From Sphingomonas citri (GTDB taxonomy: Bacteria; Pseudomonadota; Alphaproteobacteria; Sphingomonadales; Sphingomonadaceae): a stretch of DNA of 64,000 bases. The notes under the pieces were generated by a model, which saw only the letters and a program-made list of their open reading frames with translations, did not search any database and was not told the origin of the DNA. The number at the start of each line of letters is the position of its first letter. Position 1 is the first letter of the stretch. The stretch is taken from positions 248,001 through 312,000 of the forward strand of contig NZ_JAHXZN010000004.1 in NCBI RefSeq assembly GCF_019429485.1, written 5' to 3'. The position numbers and the translations under genes are program-made. Below, in pieces: positions 8,825-19,090 of the stretch.

Positions 8825-9594
8825 CGCGTGGGCAATCCATCGCCGGCAATCTCGGTGGCGACGGCGGTGAGCGCCGATCGCCGCGCGCGGGCGGGAGGGG
8901 CCGGTGATCGATCGTCCGCGGGACGCATCGCTTCTCTCCTGTCCTACCGTCACTCTCACCCCCTCGGGCGGCCTGCGGGAAGACGCCTTCCCTTTCCCGC
9001 CGACGGGCGGGGCGAATCGTGTCAGCGCGCGCGGGGCGAGCCGCTCGCGCCGCGCGCCACGGTCGGCGCCGACGACACGATAGGAGTGCGTCTCTCGCAC
9101 TGTGCCTGCGATCGCCGCTGGCTCGGGGCAGATGCCATGTTCAACCACCTTGGGCACGAGATTGTGTCAGCCTTCTCAGCGCCCTCGCGGTCGCACGCGC
9201 CGAGACTCCGATGTCCCTTCCTGATACCCGATCGGCCCCGGCGTCGCCATCGTTTTCTCGCGCGGATAGCGATGTCTCGCACCCAGCAAACACAACATAT
9301 GGGGCCGTTCTGATGCGAATGGCGCCATCACTTGAGTTGCGGACGACTCACCCTGTCGCGGCGAGTCGGGTTCAGACGCCGCGTCCGGAAGCGTCCCGCT
9401 CGAGCGCGCGGTCGTCGGCCGGGAATATTGGCAGCTCACCTCACATGGCGGGGGCGACCATCGCACCGCCGACACCGGCCGCTGTCGCGCACGTGACCGG
9501 CGAAGGGAACCGGACGAGGTCACTTCCCCACTACGCCGGCCTGCGCGCCGCCGCTACGGAGGAGATCCATCGCCACGCTGGAGCAGGACGCCCG
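8825..9594. other. 770-base stretch without a supported gene
   Basis: Open frames cross this stretch on both strands but none has a family match, a good start or a sensible composition. The region around 9260-9310 is less GC-rich than its surroundings. It may hold the promoter and leader of the thiolase gene; I see no clear box. It forms part of the block that separates nrdB from nrdA. Confidence 0.5.
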
Positions 9595-10797
<1,203 letters not shown>

Positions 10798-10860
10798 TCG
10801 CGCGCTCCTGCGCCCGCCGGAGCACGCTTCAGGTGGCCGGATCGTGTCGCCCGAAGAAGA

Positions 10861-12384
10861 TCAGGCGAAGCTGATCTCGAAGGCGCTGGCGTGGCGGCTC
10901 GGCAGGCGCGCGGGGCAGTCGATCACCAGAGCGCGATCGGTCTGGCGGAAGGCGACCGTGCCCTCGTGGCCGAGCAGCCGCACGCGCCGCACCCGCCGCG
11001 GCTCGTGCGGATTGTCCGCGGCGAGCGACGTGACCGCGACATGACCCTCCGGCGGTGCGAGCGTGATCGCGTAGAGCCGCTGCCCGCGCGTGGTGAAGCG
11101 GATGTCCTGCGCGACATAGTCGCCGCTCTCCTTGAAGTCGCCCGCCGCCGCCTCGGTCGGCCCCTCGCCGTGGATCTTCCACGGCCGCGTCCCGTAGATC
11201 GCCGCGCCGTTGACCGGCATCCAGGCGGCGAGCGCGTCGAGCAGCTCGACCGACTGGGGCGGCAGGCTGCCGTCGGCGCGGAGCACAACGTTGAGCAGCA
11301 GGTTGCCGTTCTTGCTGACGATGTCGGCCAGCATGGAGATGACCTGCGCCGGCGTCTTGTAGCGATCGTTCTCGTTCTCGAACCAGTCGCCGTTGGACGT
11401 GTCGGTCTGCCACGGCAGCGGGTCGATACCCTTCAGCACGCCGCGCTCGACGTCCTGCACGCCCCACTCGCGGTGGAACTCGCCCGAGCCGAGGCTCTTC
11501 GAGGCATAGACCGCCTCGAGCCGGCCGCTGCGCGCGATGCTGCTGTTGTACAGGTGCGCCACCAGCGAGCGCCCGACCTCGCCGAACGGCAGCCCACCGT
11601 CGGAGTAGAGCAGGTCGGGCTGATAGCTGTCGACCAGGTCACGGATGCGCTTGTACCAGTGCGCGTGATAGGCCGGGTTCTTCGTATACCAGGTGTCGGG
11701 CGGGCCGAGGAACGGTTCGTCGCGGTTGTCGTGGTAGAGATCGGCGTAGCGCGGATCGGCGCCGTCGTAGCGGACCCCGAGCTTGGGCCAGAACTGGTCG
11801 TACAGGTGGCTGGGATACCACCAATTGTAGCTCGCACCGAGATGCTCGGAGACGCCGAAGCGCAGGCCCCGGCGCCGCGCCGCGTCGCGCCAGGCGCCGA
11901 CGATGTCGCGCTTCGGTCCCATCGCCGCGGCGTTCCAGCGATGATGCTTGGACCGCCACAGGTCGAAATTGTCGTGGTGCACCCCCATCGAGACGAAGTA
12001 GCGCGCGCCGGCCGCGGCATAGCGCGTCATCAGCGCCTCGGGATCGAACTTGTCGGCGGTCCAGAGCGGGATGATGTCCTTGTAGCCGGCCTCGGACGGG
12101 TGCCCGTAGGTCTTGAGGTGGTGCGCGTAGTGCGGGTGGCCGGGGCAGTACATGAAGCGCGCGTACCAGTCGCCCTGGCGCGGCACCGCCTGCGGCCCCC
12201 AATGCGCCCAGATGCCGAACTTGGCGTCGCGGAACCAGTCGGGCGCCCGATAGCCGAGCAGCGACTCCACCGCCGGCGTGAAGCGACCCGGCGCGATCGC
12301 GAGCGGCACCGCCGGTGCCTCTCTGCCGGCGGCGGCGGCCCCCAGCGAGCCCGCCATGAACTCGCGCTTGCTCCACCCCGGCAT
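10861..12384 (-). CDS. Alpha-L-fucosidase, GH29
   Basis: 507 residues, full length. A short basic start (SKREF) and an Ala-rich stretch look like a twin-arginine-like or Sec export signal. The GH29 barrel follows, with WFRDAKFGIWAHWGP, SMGVHHDNFDLW and the nucleophile aspartate in DLLYSDGGLPFG; NGNLLLNV marks the end of the barrel. It releases L-fucose from glycans, probably in the periplasm. A GGAGAGAG ribosome site precedes the start. The promoter holds two TTGCAA sites, and a divergent IclR regulator lies 340 bases upstream, a likely but unproven controller. No fucose permease or fucose dehydrogenase gene is in view. Confidence 0.93.
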   Translation of the reverse strand: MPGWSKREFMAGSLGAAAAGREAPAVPLAIAPGRFTPAVESLLGYRAPDWFRDAKFGIWAHWGPQAVPRQGDWYARFMYCPGHPHYAHHLKTYGHPSEAGYKDIIPLWTADKFDPEALMTRYAAAGARYFVSMGVHHDNFDLWRSKHHRWNAAAMGPKRDIVGAWRDAARRRGLRFGVSEHLGASYNWWYPSHLYDQFWPKLGVRYDGADPRYADLYHDNRDEPFLGPPDTWYTKNPAYHAHWYKRIRDLVDSYQPDLLYSDGGLPFGEVGRSLVAHLYNSSIARSGRLEAVYASKSLGSGEFHREWGVQDVERGVLKGIDPLPWQTDTSNGDWFENENDRYKTPAQVISMLADIVSKNGNLLLNVVLRADGSLPPQSVELLDALAAWMPVNGAAIYGTRPWKIHGEGPTEAAAGDFKESGDYVAQDIRFTTRGQRLYAITLAPPEGHVAVTSLAADNPHEPRRVRRVRLLGHEGTVAFRQTDRALVIDCPARLPSRHASAFEISFA

Positions 12385-12414
12385 CGCTCTTCTCTCTCCT
12401 CAATTTATTGTCAT

Positions 12415-12441
12415 ACTTGCAAGTGAGTTTTCATTTTGCAA
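12415..12441 (-). promoter_or_regulatory. Candidate fucosidase promoter/operator with two TTGCAA sites
   Basis: ACTTGCAAGT (12415-12424) is a perfect palindrome, and a second TTGCAA lies at 12436-12441, 19 bases away, which puts both on one face of the helix. The distal site could also serve as a -35 box for the fucosidase gene. The local DNA is AT-rich against a GC-rich background. That a dimeric regulator binds here is inferred; the nearby IclR protein is the obvious candidate. Confidence 0.5.
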
Positions 12442-12508
12442 GCGGCATGGGCCGTGTCCGCCCACCTCGTCGACCCGGGCCGTGAGCGCGACCTTCGGAC
12501 AACCCCCC

Positions 12509-12604
12509 GTCATTCCGGACCCGGTCCGGGATCTCACCATGTCGCGAGCCCGCGACGGGTGGCTCTCGCGGGGGGCGTGGATCCCGGAGCAAGTCGGGGG
12601 CGAC
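12509..12604. repeat. GGATCC-armed palindromic repeat, copy 3 (degenerate)
   Basis: Arms GTCATTCCGGACC with GGTCCGGGATC on the left and GTGGATCCCGGAGC with AAGTCGGGGGCGAC on the right. The right arm has more mismatches than in other copies, and the left GGATCC is GGATCT. It fills much of the gap 12385-12726. Confidence 0.75.
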
Positions 12605-12726
12605 GGAAGCGGAAACATGGGTCCCGACGCGAGCCCGGCATGTCGGTGAGGGAAGATGGATCACCGACATTTGACAGCGCCGACACGTCTCCTATGGCCG
12701 CAGGACGCTTATAGGTGAGGTGGCGC

Positions 12727-13500
12727 GTGACGGCGGGAGGGAAGGCGACCTACGCGGCGCCTGCGGTCCAGAAGACCTTCGAGGTTCTCGAGCTGCTCGA
12801 GCAGCATCCCGGCGGCCTGCTGGTGAGCGAGATGGCCACGCTGCTCGGCCGGTCGGTCGGCGAGCTCTTCCGCATCGTCGTCGTCGTCGAGCAACTCGGC
12901 TATCTGCGCAAGTCGCGCAAGGACGATCGTTACTCGGTCGCCTACAAGCTGCTCGATCTGGCCTATCGCTCGACCCCGGCGCGCAACCTGGTCGATGTCG
13001 CGCGCCCGGTGATGCGGCGCCTGGCGGTGGAGACCGGGCAATCGTGCCACCTCGTCGTCCGCAACGAGGCGAGCGGGCTCGTCATCGCGCGCGAGCACAA
13101 TCCCGGCACGCGCGGCTTCGCGCTCCGCCTCGGCGCCAGCGTCGATCTTCTCGCGAGCTGTTCGGGCAAGGTGCTGTTGTCGTTCGCGACGCCGCAGGAT
13201 CGCGAGATCGCGATCACGCAGGCGGCCGAGCTCGCGGCGCCGCTGGATCGTGACGCGCTGGAGCGGCAGCTGGCGCTGATCCGCAAGGCCGGTTTCGCCC
13301 AGCGCAAGAGCCCGATCACGCTCGGCGTCACCGACATCAGCTATCCGGTGTTCGGCTTCGACGGGCTCGTCGCGGCGGCGCTGACGATCCCCTTCCTTCG
13401 CCTGATCGACGGCTCGCAGACGATCGACCTCGACGCCGCGCGCGAGCGGCTCGCCGCCGCCGCGGCCGAGATCACCAACGACCTTTCCTCGGCGGCCTGA
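12727..13500 (+). CDS. IclR family transcriptional regulator
   Basis: 257 residues from a GTG at 12727 with GAGGTGG just upstream; a GTG at 12715 would add four residues. An N-terminal winged helix (AVQKTFEVLELLEQHPGGLLVSEMA) is followed by the effector domain with SGKVLLSFATP and GVTDISYPVFGFDG. IclR proteins bind small metabolites and control nearby catabolic genes. The divergent fucosidase gene and the thiolase beyond it are the likely targets (inference from position). Confidence 0.88.
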   Translation: MTAGGKATYAAPAVQKTFEVLELLEQHPGGLLVSEMATLLGRSVGELFRIVVVVEQLGYLRKSRKDDRYSVAYKLLDLAYRSTPARNLVDVARPVMRRLAVETGQSCHLVVRNEASGLVIAREHNPGTRGFALRLGASVDLLASCSGKVLLSFATPQDREIAITQAAELAAPLDRDALERQLALIRKAGFAQRKSPITLGVTDISYPVFGFDGLVAAALTIPFLRLIDGSQTIDLDAARERLAAAAAEITNDLSSAA

Positions 13501-13537
13501 CGTCGCCGCCCCTGGCGGTGAGGCGGATCAGATCCTG

Positions 13538-13570
13538 GCGGTCACGCACGACCGTGTCATGCGTGACCGC
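13538..13570. terminator. Hairpin between convergent IclR and nrdA genes
   Basis: An 11-base perfect inverted repeat, GCGGTCACGCA at 13538-13548 and its reverse complement at 13560-13570, with an 11-base loop. It lies between two facing stop codons, so it may stop transcription from both sides. It has no T-run, so the terminator reading is tentative. Confidence 0.45.
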
Positions 13571-13577
13571 TCGTCCC

Positions 13578-15530
13578 TCACTGGCAGGCGAGGCACTCGT
13601 CATAGTCGGTGCTCTCGGCCAGCGAGAATTGCGGCTTGTCGAGCGTGTTGTCCGCCTCGACCCCGCCCTGGCCCTCGGCCCCCGCGAAACCGGCGCGCTG
13701 CACCGACTTGGAGCGGAGATAGTAGAGCGACTTGATCCCCAGCTCCCAGGCGCGGAAGTGGAGCATCAGCAGGTCCCACTTCTCCACGTCCGCCGGGATG
13801 AACAGGTTGAGCGACTGCGCCTGGTCGATATAGGGCGTGCGGTCGCCGGCGAGCTCGAGCAGCCAGCGCTGGTCGATCTCGAACGACGTCTTGTAGCAGT
13901 CCTTCTCCTCCTGGCTGAGGAAATCGAGGTGCTGCACCGAGCCGCCGTGCTCGAGGATCGAGTTCCACACCGCGTCCGAGTTCTTGCTCTTCTCGGTGAG
14001 CAGCTTCTCGAGATACGGGTTCTTCACCGCGAAGCTGCCCGACAGCGTCTTGTGCGTGTAGATATTGGCCGGGATCGGCTCGATGCACGCGCTGGTGCCA
14101 CCGCAAATGATCGAGATCGACGCGGTCGGCGCGATCGCCATCTTGCACGAGAAGCGCTCCATCACCCCCATGTCGGCGGCGTCGGGGCACGGCCCGCGCT
14201 CGTGCGCGAGCACCATCGAGGCCTCGTTCACCTGCGCGTTGATCTGGCGGAACATCTTGAGGTTCCAGCTCTTCGCCATGGCGCCTTCGAACGGCAGCCC
14301 GCGCTGCTGGAGGAAGGAGTGGAAGCCCATCACGCCCAGCCCGACCGAGCGCTCGCGCCCCGCCGAATAGGCGGCGCGTTCCATTCCCGGCTCGTGCCGG
14401 TCGATGTAATCCTGCAGCACGTTGTCGAGGAAGCGCATCACGTCCTCGACGAAACCCTTCTCGTCCTTCCACTCGTCCCACGTCTCGAGGTTGAGCGAGG
14501 AGAGGCAGCACACCGCGGTGCGGTCGTTGCCGAGATGGTCGCGGCCGGTCGGCAGCGTGATCTCGCTGCACAGGTTCGAGGTCGAGACCTTGAGCCCGAG
14601 GTCGCGGTGATGCTTGGGCATGGTCGAGTTCACATGGTCGGCGAAGACGATGTAGGGCTCGCCCGTGGCCAGCCGGGTCTCCACCAGCTTCTGGAACAGC
14701 GCGCGCGCGTCCACGGTGCCGCGCACCGAGCCGTCCTTGGGGCTCTTGAGCTGCCACTCGGCGCCGTCGCGCACCGCCGCCATGAAGGCGTCGGGGATCA
14801 GCACGCCGTGGTGCAGGTTGAGCGCCTTGCGGTTGAAGTCGCCCGAGGGTTTGCGGATCTCGAGGAACTCCTCGATCTCGGGGTGCGAGATGTCGAGGTA
14901 GCAGGCCGCCGAGCCGCGCCGCAGCGAACCCTGGCTGATCGCCAGCGTCAGCGAGTCCATCACGCGCACGAACGGGATGATGCCGCTGGTCTTGCCGTTG
15001 AGCCCGACCGGCTCGCCGATGCCGCGGACGTTGCCCCAATAGGTGCCGATCCCGCCGCCGCGCGAGGCGAGCCAGACGTTCTCGTTCCAGGTCTGCACGA
15101 TGCCGTCGAGGCTGTCAGGCACCGAGTTGAGGTAGCAGCTGATCGGCAGACCGCGCCCGGTGCCGCCGTTGGACAGGACCGGGGTGGCGGGCATGAACCA
15201 CAGCTTGGAGATGTAATCGTACAGCCGCTGCGCGTGCGCGGCGTCGTCGGCGTAGGCCGAGGCGACCCGGACGAACAGGTCCTGGAAGCTCTCGCCGGGC
15301 AGCAGGTAGCGGTCCTTGAGCGTCTCCTTGCCGAAGTCGGTCAGCAGCGCGTCGCGCCCGTGATCGACCTCGACCGGGTAGGGCCGCGCGCGCGCGCCGT
15401 GCTTGGCGATCGTGTCGCTGCCGGGCGTGTCGCCGCTGGGCTGCGCCTCGGTCACCGCGCTCGCGGTCGCCGTGTCGATCGTCTCGGTGATCATCGCCGC
15501 ACCGTCCGTTTCCCTGAAATCCATCGCCAT
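13578..15530 (-). CDS. nrdA: Ribonucleoside-diphosphate reductase class I, alpha subunit
   Basis: 650 residues from the ATG at 15530 (GGGAGCGGC upstream); ATGs at 15554 and 15524 are alternatives. The catalytic barrel motifs are present: a cysteine in STSNLCSEI, the radical cysteine in AVCCLSSLNLETW, the NERSVGLG-type loop as GRERSVGLGVMGFHS, and PTASISIICGGTSAC. The C-terminal redox pair is ECLACQ. It is shorter than E. coli NrdA and I see no N-terminal ATP-cone, so overall activity control by dATP may be missing. Partner NrdB lies beyond a 5.4 kb block. No NrdR box was recognised upstream. Confidence 0.95.
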   Translation of the reverse strand: MAMDFRETDGAAMITETIDTATASAVTEAQPSGDTPGSDTIAKHGARARPYPVEVDHGRDALLTDFGKETLKDRYLLPGESFQDLFVRVASAYADDAAHAQRLYDYISKLWFMPATPVLSNGGTGRGLPISCYLNSVPDSLDGIVQTWNENVWLASRGGGIGTYWGNVRGIGEPVGLNGKTSGIIPFVRVMDSLTLAISQGSLRRGSAACYLDISHPEIEEFLEIRKPSGDFNRKALNLHHGVLIPDAFMAAVRDGAEWQLKSPKDGSVRGTVDARALFQKLVETRLATGEPYIVFADHVNSTMPKHHRDLGLKVSTSNLCSEITLPTGRDHLGNDRTAVCCLSSLNLETWDEWKDEKGFVEDVMRFLDNVLQDYIDRHEPGMERAAYSAGRERSVGLGVMGFHSFLQQRGLPFEGAMAKSWNLKMFRQINAQVNEASMVLAHERGPCPDAADMGVMERFSCKMAIAPTASISIICGGTSACIEPIPANIYTHKTLSGSFAVKNPYLEKLLTEKSKNSDAVWNSILEHGGSVQHLDFLSQEEKDCYKTSFEIDQRWLLELAGDRTPYIDQAQSLNLFIPADVEKWDLLMLHFRAWELGIKSLYYLRSKSVQRAGFAGAEGQGGVEADNTLDKPQFSLAESTDYDECLACQ

Positions 15531-16063
15531 GCCGCTCCCGCTCCTGGCTTCCATCGCCGAATCGAGGCAGTGCCCGATTCTAGACGACGCCTACCCCGTT
15601 GAGAACAAAAAGAGACCGTCGCCTTGTCCGCGACCGTCCGGGCGCGTCCCGCGAATATGGGGAGCCACGTCCTGTTCTACTACCGTTGGGGTCGACACGC
15701 CGACCCGACCTCTACAGATTGTGGCAGATCGCGGTGGTGGGCAAGCCGGTAAAAGCGACCGAGAGCGGACCTAAGCGCCGCGCGCGCAGCGCCGCGGTGC
15801 GGCGACGCGCGGAATTGCGCCGCCTCCCGCGATTGCAAGAGAACGATCGGCGAACGAAAATTTTTTGACGCGACCGTCTCGCAGGCGCCCTTTTCTCCTA
15901 CCGCGCGTTATGTCCCGAAACGGGATGAATAGCCGGCCGGGCTGCCCGGCTGAGCCCTGCCCATGGCAAGTTTATCCAATAAGTTCTGCTGCCTATGCGG
16001 CACGTTCTAGGTAGTTCACGCCGCGACCCAGGGCCGCGGGAGCGGCGTGCGGAGACGAATGCG
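15531..16063. other. Intergenic control region between nrdA and the HWE kinase gene
   Basis: About 530 bases between divergent genes, without a supported gene. An AAAATTTTTT tract lies at 15857-15866 and an AT-rich patch around 15968-15985 (TTTATCCAATAAG) close to the kinase start. A small inverted repeat, GGGTCG/CGACCC, lies near 15690-15707. I found no clear NrdR box and no GGAAC/GTT general-stress promoter. Confidence 0.45.
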
Positions 16064-17614
16064 ATGCCTGCTGACGGATCGCCGCTGGACGCGTTCCCCG
16101 CGTCCTCCCGCGCGCCCGACGCCGCGCTCCACCAGCACGAGATGCTCGCCGCCTTCGCCGAGCTCGCCATCCTGTCCGAGGACATCGACCTGCTGCTGCA
16201 GGAGGCGTGCGACTATGTCCGCCGCGCGGTCGGCGCCGACATCGTGCTGCTCTACCGTCAGAACGCCGACCGCCGCTCGGTCGAGCTGCGCGCCGGCGCG
16301 GGCATCGCGCCGTCGCTGATCGGCAGCCATATCGCGCAGGGCAACGACCAGTCACTGGAAAGCCGGCTGCTGCGCGACGGCGAGCCCGTGATCGTGCCCG
16401 ACGTGCGCGACGAGCCGCGGCTGGAGACGCGCGGGCTGTTGCGCAGCTTCGACCAGCGCGGGCTGGCGCTGATCCCGCTGCGCGACGGGCCGGGCACGCC
16501 GATGCTGGGGCTGCTTCACATCAGCACGTGCGCGCCGCGCGACTTCTCCGCCGAGTTCGCCTTCCTGCGCATCTACGCCAGCCTGGTCGCCGCGAGCATG
16601 CTGCGGATCGACGCATTGCGCCGCCGCCGCGACGAGCAGGCCGCGCGCGAGCGCAGCGAGTGGCAGCTGCGGCTGGTGCTCGAGGGCATCCCGCAGCTGG
16701 TATGGTGCGCCGAGCCGGGCGCGCAGTGGCGCTGGATGGGGCCGCAATGGACCGAGGTGACCGGGCGCGACCCCGATTCGAGCCTCGGCCGCGGCTGGCT
16801 CGACGCGGTCCACCCCGAGGACGCGGTCGCGGTGGAGGAGGCCTGGGGGGCGGCCGAGGCGCGCGGGATCTTCGAGGTGGAGTGCCGGATCTGGCACCAG
16901 CACGACGGGACCTATCGCTGGTACCAGGGCCGCGCGCTGCCCACCGCGTTCGAGCTGGGCGAGCCGACCTGGGTCGGCACCTTCACCGACGTCGAGGACC
17001 TGCGCGCGCTCGAAGCGCGCCAGGCGGTGCTGGTCGCCGAGCTGCAGCACCGCACGCGCAACCTGCTCGCGGTGGTGGAGGGCATCGCGCTCCAGACGAT
17101 GGCGGCGGCGGACTCGCAGGAGGCGTTCGAGACGAGCTTCCACGACCGCTTGCAGGCGCTGGCGCGCGCGCAGCGGCTGCTGTCGGGGAGCGAGAAGCTG
17201 ACGCTGCGCCACCTGCTCGAGACCGAGCGCGACGCGCTGGGCATCGTCGACCGCGAGTCGCTGATCACGCTCGACGGGCCGGACGTGCTGCTGCCGAGCA
17301 CGATGGTGCAGACGCTGGCGCTGATGATCCACGAGCTCGCCACCAACTCGCGCAAGCATGGCGTGATCGCGCGCGGCGCGGGGCGGATCGCGATCCGCTG
17401 GCAGGTGAACGTTACCGGCGGCGAGCCGATGCTCGATCTCGCCTGGGAGGAGACCGGCGACTGGCCCGCGCCGGCGGCCGACTCGCGGCGCGGTTTCGGG
17501 CGCGAGCTGATCGAGCGCGCGCTGCCGTTCCAGCTCGGCGCGTCGAGCGACTATCGCATCGCGGCGGGCGCGGTGACGTGCCGGCTCCACGTCCCGCTCG
17601 GCGGCGCGGCATGA
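16064..17614 (+). CDS. GAF-PAS HWE-family sensor histidine kinase
   Basis: 516 residues from the ATG at 16064 (GGAG 12 bases upstream); an in-frame ATG at 15995 would add 23. Order: GAF domain about 30-180, short coiled linker, PAS domain about 205-315 (WRWMGPQWTEVTGRDPDS, VHPEDAVAVEEAW), then the HWE kinase core. The phospho-acceptor is H329 in LQHRTRNLL, the N box is HELATNSRKHG, and a GFGRELIERALPFQL motif closes the ATP site. HWE kinases are typical of alphaproteobacteria, often light- or stress-responsive. The GAF cysteine pattern of phytochromes is not evident. Its stop overlaps the start of the receiver gene (ATGA), so the two are coupled. Confidence 0.9.
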   Translation: MPADGSPLDAFPASSRAPDAALHQHEMLAAFAELAILSEDIDLLLQEACDYVRRAVGADIVLLYRQNADRRSVELRAGAGIAPSLIGSHIAQGNDQSLESRLLRDGEPVIVPDVRDEPRLETRGLLRSFDQRGLALIPLRDGPGTPMLGLLHISTCAPRDFSAEFAFLRIYASLVAASMLRIDALRRRRDEQAARERSEWQLRLVLEGIPQLVWCAEPGAQWRWMGPQWTEVTGRDPDSSLGRGWLDAVHPEDAVAVEEAWGAAEARGIFEVECRIWHQHDGTYRWYQGRALPTAFELGEPTWVGTFTDVEDLRALEARQAVLVAELQHRTRNLLAVVEGIALQTMAAADSQEAFETSFHDRLQALARAQRLLSGSEKLTLRHLLETERDALGIVDRESLITLDGPDVLLPSTMVQTLALMIHELATNSRKHGVIARGAGRIAIRWQVNVTGGEPMLDLAWEETGDWPAPAADSRRGFGRELIERALPFQLGASSDYRIAAGAVTCRLHVPLGGAA

Positions 17615-18000
17615 GCGGCGGCGCGGGGGAGGTGGAGGACGGCACGCTCGCGGGACGGCGCCTGCTGGTGTGCGAGGACGAGTTCTACGTCGCGGTGCGG
17701 CTGGAGCGCGCGCTGCTCGACGCGGGCGCGAACGTCACCCTGTTCGCCAGCCTCGCGCCGGCGCTGGCGCATGCCGAGCGCGAGGATTCGCCCGACGCCG
17801 CGCTGCTCGACATCAACCTGCGCGGCGAGCTCAGCTTCCCGCTCGCCGACACGCTGCTGGCGCGCGGCGTGCCGGTGATCTTCCTCAGCGGCTATGACAC
17901 CGCCACGATTCCCCCGGCCTATCGCGACGTGGCGCGGCTCCAGAAACCGGTGACGCTGGCGCAGCTGACGGGCCGTCTCGGCGAACTGCTCCGCCGCTGA
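17611..18000 (+). CDS. Single-domain response regulator
   Basis: 129 residues made only of a receiver domain: acidic pair E22-D23, phospho-acceptor D67 in ALLDINL, and the lysine in LQKPV. There is no output domain. The overlapping start with the HWE kinase gene says it receives phosphate from that kinase and passes it on or acts by protein contact. Single-domain partners of HWE kinases are common in sphingomonads. Confidence 0.88.
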   Translation: MSGGAGEVEDGTLAGRRLLVCEDEFYVAVRLERALLDAGANVTLFASLAPALAHAEREDSPDAALLDINLRGELSFPLADTLLARGVPVIFLSGYDTATIPPAYRDVARLQKPVTLAQLTGRLGELLRR

Positions 18001-18086
18001 TCCGCGCCGCGCGGAACATCCAGCGGCGGCAACGGGTTGCTGCGCCGCGTCGCCTCCATTCACAGGCTGTTCAAGCCCCTCTCCCT

Positions 18087-18404
18087 ATGCGAGCACGAGT
18101 GAGAATGCACCGCCGCCTGCTCCCGCTCCTGCTTCTGGCCGTGCCCGCCGCGCCCGCCGCCGCGGTGCCCGACCAGGTGCGCGAGGGAGCGGTGGCGCTG
18201 CAGGCGCGGCGCGCGGGCAAGATCCTGCCGCTGCCCGAGATCGAGCGGCGCGTGCTGCCGACGATGAAGGGCGCGCAATATATCGGCGTCGACCTGGAGA
18301 TGCCGAGCGGCATCTACACGCTGAAGTTCCTGCGCGACGGCAACGTCATCTGGGTCGACGTCGACGGCCGTTCCGGGCAGATCATCGGCCGTACCGGTAA
18401 CTGA
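18087..18404 (+). CDS. Small secreted PepSY-like protein
   Basis: 105 residues; an ATG at 18105 (MHRRLL) is an alternative start. A signal peptide (LLPLLLLAVPAAPAAA) precedes a single PepSY-like unit ending in GIYTLKFLRDGNVIWVDVDGRSGQIIG. PepSY units are thought to modulate sensors or proteases in the periplasm. It lies 16 bases before a response regulator and sensor kinase, a frequent arrangement, and may act on that sensor. Confidence 0.8.
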   Translation: MRARVRMHRRLLPLLLLAVPAAPAAAVPDQVREGAVALQARRAGKILPLPEIERRVLPTMKGAQYIGVDLEMPSGIYTLKFLRDGNVIWVDVDGRSGQIIGRTGN

Positions 18405-18420
18405 GGGGGAAAGAACGATC

Positions 18421-19086
18421 ATGCGCGTGCTCATCGTCGAGGACGAGCCGAACCTCGGCCAGCAGCTCAAGTCCACGCTGGAGGGCGCGGGCTATGCCAT
18501 CGATCTCGCCACCGACGGCGAGGAAGGGCATTTCCTCGGCTCGACCGAGAATTACGACGCGATCGTGCTCGACCTCGGCCTGCCCGAGATCGACGGGCTG
18601 ACCGTGCTCGATCGCTGGCGCAAGGAAGGGCGGGTCACGCCCGTGCTGGTGCTCACCGCGCGCGACAGCTGGTCCGACAAGGTGGCGGGGCTCGACGCCG
18701 GCGCCGACGATTACGTCGCCAAGCCGTTCCAGACCGAGGAGTTGATTGCCCGCCTGCGCGCGCTGATCCGCCGCGCCTCGGGCAACGCCTCGTCCGAGCT
18801 GACCGCGGGCGACGTGCGGCTCGACACGCGCTCGGGCAAGGTGACGCGCAACGGCGAGCCGGTGAAGCTCACCGCGCAGGAGTATAAGCTGCTGAGCTAC
18901 CTGCTCCACCACAAGGGCAAGGTGGTGAGCCGCACCGAGCTGATCGAGCATATCTACGACCAGGACTTCGACCGCGACTCGAACACGATCGAGGTGTTCG
19001 TCACGCGCATCCGCAAGAAGCTGGGGCAGGACGTGATCACCACGATCCGCGGCCTCGGCTACAGCCTGGACGATCCGGACGCGTGA
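18421..19086 (+). CDS. OmpR/PhoP-type response regulator
   Basis: 221 residues: receiver domain with D8, phospho-acceptor D51 (IVLDLGLPEIDG) and K in VAKPFQTEEL, then a winged-helix DNA-binding domain (VKLTAQEYKLLSYLLHHKGKVVSRTEL, NTIEVFVTRIRKK). It controls transcription when phosphorylated by the sensor encoded four bases downstream. The target genes are not known; the upstream PepSY gene is a likely member of the regulon. Confidence 0.94.
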   Translation: MRVLIVEDEPNLGQQLKSTLEGAGYAIDLATDGEEGHFLGSTENYDAIVLDLGLPEIDGLTVLDRWRKEGRVTPVLVLTARDSWSDKVAGLDAGADDYVAKPFQTEELIARLRALIRRASGNASSELTAGDVRLDTRSGKVTRNGEPVKLTAQEYKLLSYLLHHKGKVVSRTELIEHIYDQDFDRDSNTIEVFVTRIRKKLGQDVITTIRGLGYSLDDPDA

Positions 19087-19090
19087 TCGC

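Noticed and set aside
9019..9594. A 192-residue N-terminal extension of the thiolase
   Set aside because: No likeness to thiolases, odd composition, and a good ribosome site lies just before the ATG at 9595.
13518..15602. A 694-codon open frame on the plus strand opposite nrdA
   Set aside because: It mirrors the codon pattern of nrdA in GC-rich DNA; its sequence is His/Arg/Val-rich with no family likeness.
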